A DNA stretch of 64,000 nt, from positions 1,939,564 to 2,003,563 of the forward strand of contig NZ_LR732707.1 of NCBI RefSeq assembly GCF_902506555.1. Reading direction: 5' to 3'. Each line of letters begins with the position of its first letter. Positions within the stretch are counted from its first letter, which is position 1. Positions 55,557 to 63,822 of the stretch are shown here, in pieces. The stretch is from Sphingorhabdus sp. 109 (GTDB taxonomy: Bacteria; Pseudomonadota; Alphaproteobacteria; Sphingomonadales; Sphingomonadaceae). A program made the position numbers and the translations under genes. Under the pieces are notes generated by a model. That model did no database searches. It saw nothing but the letters and a program-made list of their open reading frames with translations, and had not been told where the DNA came from.

Positions 55557-57419
55557 ATGTCTCTGTTTTGTGGCAGGATCAAACTTACTGCCACCCCTCT
55601 CTCGGAATCAGAAATGATATCCGATATGGCACATTCCTTGACGGAGAAAGGCGTGGGCCCGATCACGACTTTCGCCACAGGGGGCTTTCAAGCGGCTGCC
55701 AAGCGGCTGACCGCCGATAGCCCGGTGGATGTCTCGACCTATTCTCTGATCGACCAGCCGGGAGGCATCAGTTGCGCGGGATCCGTGAGAATCGACAATC
55801 GCCGCGAACTCGCCGAAATACTGGGAATGTCGGGCAGTGACGTCACCCGCGAACAGGATCTGGCGCTTGTTATAGCGGCCTATCGGCGCTGGGGTGCTGA
55901 CTGTATTGCGCGTCTGTACGGCGACTTTGCCTTTGCCCTGTGGGATGCCAACCGGCACCGCGCACTGTGCGCACGGGACCATGTCGGCATTGTGCCATTT
56001 TATTTTGCACGGGCCGGCGACATATTGGTCTTTGGCAACGAGCTTGCCGCGGTCGCAGGGGCGCCGGACATATCCGGGGAAATCGATAGCAGGCTGGTTG
56101 CAGATTTTCTGGATACGGAACTGCTGTTCCCGCCGGGCCGGACAATGCTCAAGTCAGTATCACGATTGCGTCCGGGACACCGGCTCGAATTTTCGGAAAG
56201 CGGATTGAAGGAAGAGCGCTGGTGGAGGTTCGAACGGATTCCCGAGGTTCGTTTTGATTCTGACGGGGATTATGTCGAAGCGCTCGATTCCATTCTTGCT
56301 CGCGCGGTGAAGAACCGGTTGCCAGCCCAAGGCTCGGTAGCCACGCATGTTACCGGCGGCCTTGATTCGTCAGCCGTGACCGCGATTCTGACCGAGCAAT
56401 GCAGGGCTGCCGACGCAGCGCCACCCATGGCAATTACCTGGAATCCGGAGCCCATAACGAAGGCGGATCGTAGCCATCCCGAAGCGGCGATACTTGCGAC
56501 ATTCTGTGGTGCACTCGATCTGTCGATACATCGCCATCCGCCCGATGTTGAGAGCGTCCTCGAATTTTTCGCGCGTGATCCGGTGCTGCATCCGACCTCA
56601 AGCATGCTGATCATGGAAATTCCCGTTCAGAAAGTCGCTCATCGCGCGGGCTGCTCCACGATTTTTTCCGGTCATGGCGGTGACCAAGGCATCTCTTATC
56701 GCGGTAGCGGTTATATGCCGTCGTTGCTGTTGTCGGGAGACTGGCAGCGCCTGGCGGAAATCGGGCGCAGTTCGGGGAGCGGGCCAATACGCGCGTTTGC
56801 TCGCGCCTTGCGCGGGCTGGTCCGCCTCGTGAAACGAGACCTGAAAAATCAGATACCCTTTGCTCTCGGCAGGTCGTCAGGAAGCTTCAAGCGTCCGAGC
56901 TTCTGTCGCTTCAATCCGCGAAACCGGTTCGTCCGCAGACTGGCTGCATCGCCGGAAGGAGCGCGGCGCAATATGCTGCTCGACGGTTATCTGGATATGC
57001 GTATTGAAGCCTGGGCGGAACATGGCTCTCGTCGTGGCTTAAGATATGTGTACCCACTTCTGGACAGATATTTGCTTGAATTCGCGCTCGGCCTCCCGCC
57101 GGAGATGTTCGATCGGGGAACCCAGAGCCGTTGGCTGATGCGGCAGATGCTGCGCCGCCACGCACCCGAACCAGTCGCCGAAAACCGCAACAAAACCGAA
57201 CCTACACGGTCGCTCGCCATGGTGGATGCGCTCGAGGAAGCCCGGCCGTTGCTGGTCAAAGCCCTGCATGGCGAGTTGGAACGCGGCAACATGATTGACG
57301 TTGCCAGCCTTCGAAAGGATCTCTCCGAACTTCCGATCAGGCCACGGGGGAATCGCAGCCCGCGATTTGGCCGCCGGCGGGCCGCGCTCGAAATGCTCGA
57401 TATCGATCCGCGCGTATGA
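55557..57419 (+). CDS. Asparagine-synthetase-like (lasso C-type) cyclase
   Basis: The 620-residue protein has an N-terminal glutaminase-like domain (about 1-200) without the Cys2 nucleophile, since the chain starts MSLFCGRIKL, and a C-terminal ATP-PPase domain with the PP-loop TGGLDSS at 266-272 and SGHGGDQG at 370-377. Loss of Cys2 is typical of lasso cyclases, which adenylate an Asp/Glu side chain and join it to the N-terminal amine. Position next to the precursor and PqqD-like genes supports that use. The stop overlaps the glycosyltransferase start by 4 bases. Confidence 0.82.
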   Translation: MSLFCGRIKLTATPLSESEMISDMAHSLTEKGVGPITTFATGGFQAAAKRLTADSPVDVSTYSLIDQPGGISCAGSVRIDNRRELAEILGMSGSDVTREQDLALVIAAYRRWGADCIARLYGDFAFALWDANRHRALCARDHVGIVPFYFARAGDILVFGNELAAVAGAPDISGEIDSRLVADFLDTELLFPPGRTMLKSVSRLRPGHRLEFSESGLKEERWWRFERIPEVRFDSDGDYVEALDSILARAVKNRLPAQGSVATHVTGGLDSSAVTAILTEQCRAADAAPPMAITWNPEPITKADRSHPEAAILATFCGALDLSIHRHPPDVESVLEFFARDPVLHPTSSMLIMEIPVQKVAHRAGCSTIFSGHGGDQGISYRGSGYMPSLLLSGDWQRLAEIGRSSGSGPIRAFARALRGLVRLVKRDLKNQIPFALGRSSGSFKRPSFCRFNPRNRFVRRLAASPEGARRNMLLDGYLDMRIEAWAEHGSRRGLRYVYPLLDRYLLEFALGLPPEMFDRGTQSRWLMRQMLRRHAPEPVAENRNKTEPTRSLAMVDALEEARPLLVKALHGELERGNMIDVASLRKDLSELPIRPRGNRSPRFGRRRAALEMLDIDPRV

Positions 57420-58303
57420 GCATGGACGCATCGCAGAACATGCAGCTGGTGACGGTGGCAACCGAAAGCTTTGTTCCCGGGGCCTGTGTCATGTTTGCCT
57501 CGTTTCTGCGTTTCCATCCCGATTTCCAAGGCCAACTGATAACCATCACCGACGGCCTGACTAATACGGCAGAGGCCGCACTGCGCAGTGTTTCTCCACG
57601 GATCAGGATCGTGCCTGCCGGGCAGGACTTGGTTGAGCGGATTGCCCGACTGTCTGACGCCATCCCTGGTCTGTCCGAGACCAGCGGGCGATTCCTGTCC
57701 CTCGAAGTGCTTCGACCTTCTGGAGCGGAACGGGTGCTGTTTTGCGACAGCGACACGCTCTTCCTCGGTCCGATCGGCTCGATGTTCGACATCAAAAGCG
57801 ATGTTATTGCAACCGGCGATGGTTGTTTCTTGCGAGGACAGGCGAGAGACGCTGTTACGCTGGCCGAGGTGGAGCGCGGCCCCGGACGGCTCAATCATAC
57901 GTTCAATGCCGGTGTCATGCTGTTCGGCCAGCCTTCTCTGACCGGAGATGATTTCAGTCGCGCCCTGACCGAACTTTCGGAGTTGCGGTTCAACAAGCTG
58001 GAATGTGGTCTGCATGATCAGGCGATCTATAATCTGGTCTTTGCCGATCGCGTCAGGCACGTGGATTGGAGCCACAACTATCTCTTGAAACATCGGATGT
58101 TGATCGAGAGGCGGGAACCGGTCGTGCCGCGAGACATCCGCGTGCTGCATTTCAACCAGCGGACCAAACCCTGGAACCTTTCTGCGGAGCAAATTGCACT
58201 GTTCCGTGACCCCTTTTTCAGATGGGCGACGATGCAATGGCGATCTGCTGCTGAAAGGGTTGGCACAGACGCCGTCAGAACGGGCGTGCCTGATCCAAGT
58301 TAA
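57416..58303 (+). CDS. GT8-like glycosyltransferase
   Basis: The 295-residue GT-A-fold protein has a metal-binding DSD at 111-113 (VLFCDSDTLFLGPI), FNAGVMLFG, the Asp-Gln of GLHDQAIYNLVF and RVLHFNQRTKPWN, the pattern of GT8 retaining transferases. No membrane helix or signal is present, so it works in the cytoplasm. Coupled to the cyclase gene by a 4-base overlap, it probably puts a sugar on the peptide. No nucleotide-sugar synthesis gene is in the window. Confidence 0.72.
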   Translation: MSMDASQNMQLVTVATESFVPGACVMFASFLRFHPDFQGQLITITDGLTNTAEAALRSVSPRIRIVPAGQDLVERIARLSDAIPGLSETSGRFLSLEVLRPSGAERVLFCDSDTLFLGPIGSMFDIKSDVIATGDGCFLRGQARDAVTLAEVERGPGRLNHTFNAGVMLFGQPSLTGDDFSRALTELSELRFNKLECGLHDQAIYNLVFADRVRHVDWSHNYLLKHRMLIERREPVVPRDIRVLHFNQRTKPWNLSAEQIALFRDPFFRWATMQWRSAAERVGTDAVRTGVPDPS

Positions 58304-58469
58304 GGCGGGTTGGCGAGCGAAGACACCTGACGGCATCGTCACCGGCAAACTGCGGTCATAGCGTGCCGCTTTCAGAGAAATAGGATTGTTCGCCAAGCAT
58401 CTAGACAGCAAGTGTGCAACCGGCCGAACTGAAAAGTTCCACCAGCCATAGCGAAGACGGGAGCCGAAA

Positions 58470-58950
58470 TTGAAACGCTTGGCAACATGTTAGTCAATAT
58501 GGATGCTGGCGCCATCGTTTTCGTCTGCATGGACTGGCGGCACATGGGCGAACTTTTAACCATAGGTACCACCGCGTTTGCCGAACACAAAATCTGGTCG
58601 TATGGACCAAGACCAATGGCGGCATGGGTACTTTTTACCGGTCGAAGCATAAGCTCATCTTCGTAGTCAAGCACGGAACCGGGGAGCATATTGACAGTTT
58701 TGGGCTGGGCGATACGGGACGTTACCGGACCAATGTATGGGACTATACGGGTAGAAGCAGCATCAGCGCAGATCGAGGCGATGAACTTGCCATGCACCCG
58801 ACGGTCAGACCGGTCACTCTGGTATCCGATATTATACATGGCTGTTCAAAGCCCGGGCACATCATATTGGATTGTTTTGGTGGCTCTGGAAGCACCCAGC
58901 TTGTTGATCTGGCTTTTTTGTTCGCGGCTGGGGCGAGAGGAAGGTCCTGA
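58470..58950 (+). pseudogene. DNA methyltransferase remnant (C-terminal half)
   Basis: The plus strand reads FVCMDWRHMGELLTIG, then after a frameshift near 58580 NLVVWTKTNGGMGTFYRSKH, followed by GRYRTNVWDYTG, ELAMHPTVRPVTLVSDII and LDCFGGSGSTQLV. This is the end of a beta-class N6-adenine/N4-cytosine DNA methyltransferase of the ParB-fused type, with the FGGSG motif I late in the chain. It breaks off after the motif without the usual ending, and there is no start. Its missing N-terminal ParB part corresponds to the fragment at 48263. Confidence 0.8.
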
Positions 58951-59243
58951 AACGCGCACGACAATGTCTGCTTTGTCACAATCTTGCAGATTAATGTGGG
59001 CATTCTCCTATCGGCCCAATTACCGCCGGTCTGAAATGCACCCGATTTCATATATCCCAGTGATTTTGCCCAGTCCCGAAAGCGGAAGCCAGATGTTTTC
59101 GCTCCGGACCGTCATCGCCGGGTATAATAATCTCCTTGGTTGTGCATTATTGGCATTTGTGCCAAATTGTCGCTGCTTGGAAATCAATCATGGTTTCGCC
59201 CATTTGGGGAAATGCGGTTTCCCAGAGAAAGAGGGTGTTCCAT

Positions 59244-59912
59244 ATGGCTGACGATGAACGTGATATGACGCCAGCGGAGCGCCGTCGGGAGCGGCAGCGT
59301 CGCCGGATTATCGAAGCCGCGACCGAGTTGTTCGAACAGAATGGCGGTGAGGACGGCGGCGGCTATGCAGCTACAACGGTTGAGCAAATCGCGGATAGGT
59401 CCGACATTTCCGTCCGGACCTTTTTCCGGTATTTCGAGACCAAGGATGACGTGATTTACCTGGATGTCCGCCGCGCCGTGGAAGACCAGCGCCGCTTCAT
59501 CGAGCAAAGGCTCGAAGAGGGCCTGCCGCCAGAAACGGCTGCCCTAGTTGGTACGATCCAACAGGTGCTGGCTTTTTCTGGCGACACACTCAATCGGAAA
59601 CGGCTCAAACGGGGACTGACATCTCCAAATTTTGCCGATCGCTCTGCATCCTGGCGATCGATGCAGCGCGAGATGCTGGAGGAATTACTCGCCCCACACA
59701 TCTCCGCAGAACCCGGTCCCGGCCGGAGAGCGAAAGCCATCGCCTGGCTGACGTCCGCGATTTTCGATTGCGCAGTCGAACAATGGCGGGCCGATCCGCG
59801 GTCGGATCTGCGTGACCGTGTCAGGAACGCCGCCGATGATCTTGCGCAAGCGCTGGGCGTGATAAACGGATCCGGTCAGTCAGGACTGACTGCGCTGTTA
59901 AAGCATATCTAG
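59244..59912 (+). CDS. TetR family transcriptional regulator
   Basis: The 222-residue repressor has an N-terminal HTH (about 18-68; IIEAATELFEQNGG and TTVEQIADRSDISVRTFFRYFETKDDV) and a ligand-binding C-terminal domain with MftR-like text (AIAWLTSAIFDCAVEQW). The start at 59244 follows GAGGG. It precedes the dioxygenase/hydrolase/SDR genes, and the dyads at 60132-60162 upstream of those are likely its operator. The effector is probably a substrate or CoA intermediate of the pathway. Confidence 0.88.
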   Translation: MADDERDMTPAERRRERQRRRIIEAATELFEQNGGEDGGGYAATTVEQIADRSDISVRTFFRYFETKDDVIYLDVRRAVEDQRRFIEQRLEEGLPPETAALVGTIQQVLAFSGDTLNRKRLKRGLTSPNFADRSASWRSMQREMLEELLAPHISAEPGPGRRAKAIAWLTSAIFDCAVEQWRADPRSDLRDRVRNAADDLAQALGVINGSGQSGLTALLKHI

Positions 59913-60131
59913 AATCTGTTTCAGTTACGCTGACACATCCCGCACCAGCCCATACCCGCTCCCGACCTGCCAAAGGGCACAATCTGTGGAGGCTGGCAGG
60001 AGTTGTGTCCTGACACCGTGATTCCCAGTCAGTCGAAAGACTTCAGGCGCAGGTCCAGGCCCCTCAACGCACCCAATGGAAACTAGACCAGTCGACGGCA
60101 GCCCCAAATCATCGGCAGCATCAATGCTAAT

Positions 60132-60162
60132 TTGACATTCGTGTCATTTAGACATAACTGTC
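60132..60162 (+). promoter_or_regulatory. Promoter with two overlapping dyads (likely TetR operator)
   Basis: TTGACA at 60132-60137 and TAACTG at 60155-60160 are 17 bases apart and fit a sigma-70-type promoter. TGACA-ttcg-TGTCA (60133-60146) and GACA-taac-TGTC (60151-60162) are perfect dyads with the same half-site, lying over the -35 and -10. This is the expected place for a repressor, and the upstream gene is a TetR regulator. The rest of 59913-60206 shows no gene. Confidence 0.6.
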
Positions 60163-60206
60163 CATCTAGTTTGCCGCTGGGCACCGATTCGAAAGGCATG
60201 GCGAGG

Positions 60207-61313
60207 ATGAAAAACTCTTGGATTCAGAAAAGCAGCGGTGTGCACGTGCCTCAGGCACGCGTGGGTGTGCGGGAGATGAGCGAGGAGCATATAAGCCGGG
60301 AAGCTTTTTTTGGCCCTGCGTCCATGATTTACCATGGCAAGCCAGCACGCGCGCCAAAGCGTGTTGAAGGTTCGCTCAATCTGCGCATGGCGAAGATCGC
60401 AGACTTCAAGGTCAGTGATGAGGACAGTGAGACTGGCCTGCCGACACTGATGTTGCACAACGACGAGGTGAGAATTTCGCTCAGCCGCCGTACGGCGGAC
60501 ATGCCTTTTCTGATCCGCAACGTAGACGCCGATACGCTGATTTATGTTCAGCAAGGCAGCGGTACTTTCGCGACTGAATTTGGCCCGCTGTCCTATTCGG
60601 ACGGAGATTATATCTACATCCCGAAAGGCGTGAGTTACCGCCAGATGCCCGCAACCCAAACGGTCGCCTTGGTTGTTGAGTCCATCGCGCCCATCAATAT
60701 CGCCGAGCATGCGATGCTCGGGCGGCATACGCCATTTGACACCGGCGTTTTGGGTGTACCCGAAGTGGAATCCTATGATTGGCCGGAACAGGATGAATGG
60801 GAGCTAAAGCTGAAACAGGGGGATGAATTGACCTCCTGGTTTTACGAGGAGCTGCCCTTTGATCTGATCGGCTGGAAAGGAGACCTGTTTCCCTTCCGCC
60901 TCAGTGAGAAAGACATTCGGCATGTAACGTCGGAGCGAATGCACATAGCCCCTTCATCCTAGTGCATCTTTGAATCTTCGAGCTTCCTGTGTGTAGCCTT
61001 CCGGCCGATGTCCGGCGTCAGTGATCCAGAGGCGGAAGAGCTGCCTAGCCGGCATCGCAATCTGGACACCGAAGAAGTTCTGTTCATTCGCTCGCTGTTC
61101 GCAGGAGTCGTGGCGCCCGAGCTCTGGCATATGCCCCAGGCCGTGACGCACGGCCCGTTGGACGAACATCGCAAGATGTTCGAGATGCATCGCAAGCAGA
61201 TCGAAGCCGAGGGCGGCAAGTTGCAGCGCACCTTTGATGCGGTCAGCATCGATCCATTCCGGCGTGTCATCCCAACGCCCGCCTATGAAGCAATGGTCGC
61301 CGCCAACGGATGA
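60207..61313 (+). pseudogene. Homogentisate 1,2-dioxygenase-like gene with in-frame TAG
   Basis: One reading frame of 369 codons encodes a cupin dioxygenase of the homogentisate 1,2-dioxygenase type: SGVHVPQARVGVREM at the start, TLIYVQQGSGTFATEFG and GDYIYIPKGVSYRQMP in the first cupin, then AFRPMSGVSDPEAEELPSRH, MPQAVTHGPLDEHRKMFEMH and PFRRVIPTPAYEAM in the second part. It is broken only by TAG at 60960-60962, between APSS and CIFESSSF; a single change from CAG (Gln) would cause it. It may be inactive, or the stop may be a base error. The enzyme would open an aromatic ring with iron(II). Confidence 0.75.
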
Positions 61314-61405
61314 TGCAGGGGGACGACAATGCCCAACCGAAAGCAATTGCACATGTTCAATGAAGTGAGAAAAACAGTGATAAGTCCATCTGCGGGAATT
61401 GGGCA

Positions 61406-62542
61406 GTGAACCCGGTGAAAGCGCTTCCCATGCATTCTTTTCTGCTCAGCGCTGAAAAGGGGCTACCATTCGAGCTATATCCGCCTGCGGTGAACAGCAA
61501 TCCTTCCGTCAGGGTCGATTTATATGAACCTGACAGCGGCATACCGGATCATAAAACCGTGGCTATCTTCTCCCATCCGACTGTGCCCGTAGCCGGATTT
61601 TACATGTTCGAACCGCTCAAGATGATGGGATTGCCCTGTGCGGCGATTGCCACGCGCTTTGCGGGCAATGATGCGACGCTAAACATGGAGCGTTGCGCTC
61701 AAGATGTCGGCACAGCCGTGCGTTTTTTGAAGGAGCGTGGCTATGAAAAGATCATCTTGCTGGGTTTTTCTGGCGGCGCCTCGCTGCTCTGTTTTTATCA
61801 GGCACAGGCAGAGAATCTGACCGCGACGCAACTGCCCGACGGACGGCCCAGCGGCCTGTTGCCGGAACATCTGCCACCCGCCGACAAGCTCGTTCTGTTC
61901 GGCCACCATCTGGGGCGCTCGCAGACATTGCGCAACGTGCTCGATGCGTCGGTGCTCGACGAGAATGATCTCAGCAAAACCGATCCGGCTCTTGATGTAT
62001 TCAATCCGGATAACGGACCGCCTTTTTCCGATGACTTCATTGCCCAAATTAGAGCCGGTCAAGCTGCACGGATGCTGCGTATTACCGATTGGGTAAAGGC
62101 GCGTCTTGCGCAGCTGGAACAAGAATATGGTCCGGGAGCCGATGAAGCGTTCGTGGTGCATCGAACCAACGCCGACCCGTTCATGTTCGCCGAGACCTCT
62201 GATTTCAAAGGCGATAAAAACGCGATCCAGGAAATGAATTTGGCGGGCAATGGCCTGGGCCGCTTTACCAGCCTGCGGTCATGGCTCAGCCAATGGGCAA
62301 CCGAGATAAGTCACGCCGACGGCCCATCGGACATGCGGAAAACGACCGTCCCGGTTCTGAGCATCGTTCAGAAAGGTGATCACCGCGCTCACCCCGATTA
62401 TTTGCGCCAATGGGAAGATGCCATGGGCGACCGGTTCACCGGGCATCATTATTTTGATGCAACCCACTACATGGACCCCAAGAAACAACGCGAAATGGTT
62501 GTCGATGCAGCAAAGTTGATCGCTGGTTTCGCGCTGGAATAG
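61406..62542 (+). CDS. Alpha/beta hydrolase
   Basis: The 378-residue alpha/beta hydrolase has nucleophile Ser122 in LLGFSGGASLL, HPTVPVAG near residue 57 as the oxyanion region, a cap segment (about 150-270), and the late His in the segment DATHYMDP. The GTG at 61406 has GGGAA upstream; ATG 61430 is an alternative. It is placed between a ring-opening-type dioxygenase gene and two SDR genes, so an ester or C-C bond hydrolase in aromatic or terpenoid breakdown is likely. No signal peptide. Confidence 0.82.
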   Translation: MNPVKALPMHSFLLSAEKGLPFELYPPAVNSNPSVRVDLYEPDSGIPDHKTVAIFSHPTVPVAGFYMFEPLKMMGLPCAAIATRFAGNDATLNMERCAQDVGTAVRFLKERGYEKIILLGFSGGASLLCFYQAQAENLTATQLPDGRPSGLLPEHLPPADKLVLFGHHLGRSQTLRNVLDASVLDENDLSKTDPALDVFNPDNGPPFSDDFIAQIRAGQAARMLRITDWVKARLAQLEQEYGPGADEAFVVHRTNADPFMFAETSDFKGDKNAIQEMNLAGNGLGRFTSLRSWLSQWATEISHADGPSDMRKTTVPVLSIVQKGDHRAHPDYLRQWEDAMGDRFTGHHYFDATHYMDPKKQREMVVDAAKLIAGFALE

Positions 62543-62599
62543 TGACCATGACCATCGAATGCTAATCCCAATCCAAATTTACATATGAAGGAATTAACC

Positions 62600-63454
62600 A
62601 TGAAGAGACTGAGCGGAAAAACACTGGTTATGACGGGCGGCGGCGGCTCCATCGGATCCGCAGCGGCATTGCGCTGTGCGCAGGAGGGGGCAAATCTGGT
62701 TCTCTCTGACATTCGCGAAGAAGAACTAAATGCCGCCGCTGAAGCAGCTCGCAAAGCAGGTGCTGAGGTTCTGGCTTTGGTTTCCGACACACGCAACGAA
62801 GATGATTGCGCCGAGCTGGCCGCCAAGACGGTGGAAAAATTCGGGCGTATCGATATGATATTTTCCAATGCCGGGGAAGTATGGGTCAAAGAAGCTTTGC
62901 AACAGGACAAAGCCTTCTGGACCGACTGCCTCGAGCTGGAACTTACCGGTCAATGGCTTCCCATTCGTGCAGCTTTGCCGACCATGATCGAGCAACAATC
63001 GGGCAGCGTTCTGGTTAGCTCTTCCATGACGGCAAATGTCGGCATCAAGCATATTGCCGCCTATAGCGCCGCAAAAGGCGCACTGCAGGCGCTGATGAAG
63101 ACTCTGGCGGTTGAGCATGGACGCGATAACATTCGGTTCAACAGTCTCGCCATCGGTTCGGTCGAAGGCCGTCATATTATCGCCTCCAATGCCATGCGGG
63201 CGGGCATTTCCTACGAACAGGCCGAAGCCGTAGTTGGAGCAACCAAGAAAATTCGTGATGAGATTTTCCCGCTTGGCCGGATGGGCAACCCTGAAGACAT
63301 CGCGCCGGTCGTTGCGTTTTTTGCTTCGGACGATTCATCGTGGGTCACAGGGACCAATTTCTATCCCGATGGCGGCCTCACGCATGATGGCACAGCCGGG
63401 ATCAGCGGCTTCAATCAAGAGCAGCTGAAGAAATATGCCGCGATCGTAAGCTAG
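62600..63454 (+). CDS. Short-chain dehydrogenase/reductase (SDR)
   Basis: The 284-residue classical SDR has cofactor motif TGGGGSIGSAAAL near residue 11, NAG at IFSNAGEVWV, Ser in VLVSSSMTANVG and the YSAAKG active site (Tyr-x-x-x-Lys). Start ATG 62600 follows AAGGA; the in-frame ATG at 62585 lies upstream of that site. It probably oxidises an alcohol in the TetR-linked pathway. The next SDR gene begins 8 bases after the stop. Confidence 0.9.
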   Translation: MKRLSGKTLVMTGGGGSIGSAAALRCAQEGANLVLSDIREEELNAAAEAARKAGAEVLALVSDTRNEDDCAELAAKTVEKFGRIDMIFSNAGEVWVKEALQQDKAFWTDCLELELTGQWLPIRAALPTMIEQQSGSVLVSSSMTANVGIKHIAAYSAAKGALQALMKTLAVEHGRDNIRFNSLAIGSVEGRHIIASNAMRAGISYEQAEAVVGATKKIRDEIFPLGRMGNPEDIAPVVAFFASDDSSWVTGTNFYPDGGLTHDGTAGISGFNQEQLKKYAAIVS

Positions 63455-63462
63455 GCCCCGGA

Positions 63463-63822
63463 ATGAAAGGCTCGGTCTTTTTCCTCTTGGGCGGCGCAGC
63501 TGGCATTGGCGAGCAGGTCGCTCGGCAAGCCGCTGTTGCTGGCGCGAAACTGGCGATTTGCGATATCAAGGAAGAAGCAGGCACCGCTCTCGCACATGAG
63601 GTTGGTGGCAGCTTCTTTTATTGCAATGCCGCCAATGCCGAAGGCGTGAAAGATGCAGTATCCAGATGCGCAACAGAATTGGGAACACCAACCTACGCGC
63701 ACCTCAACTCGGGTGTCATGACCGTCCCATCCGATGCACCTTTTACGCCATTCGAGGAAGCACCTGTTGATGCTGTCCCCCGTCAGCGTTCGATAGACAG
63801 ATTGCGGTTCATTAACATGTGA
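63463..63822 (+). pseudogene. SDR gene truncated by an IS3-family insertion
   Basis: The frame begins as a normal SDR (FFLLGGAAGIGEQVARQAA, AICDIKEEAG, LNSGVMTVPSDAPF) but after about residue 105 (EEAPVDAV) the text no longer resembles the family and stops at 63822. It lacks the Ser-Tyr-Lys catalytic part. The break coincides with the start of insertion-sequence DNA at about 63771, so the 3' half is either beyond the element or lost. Confidence 0.8.
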
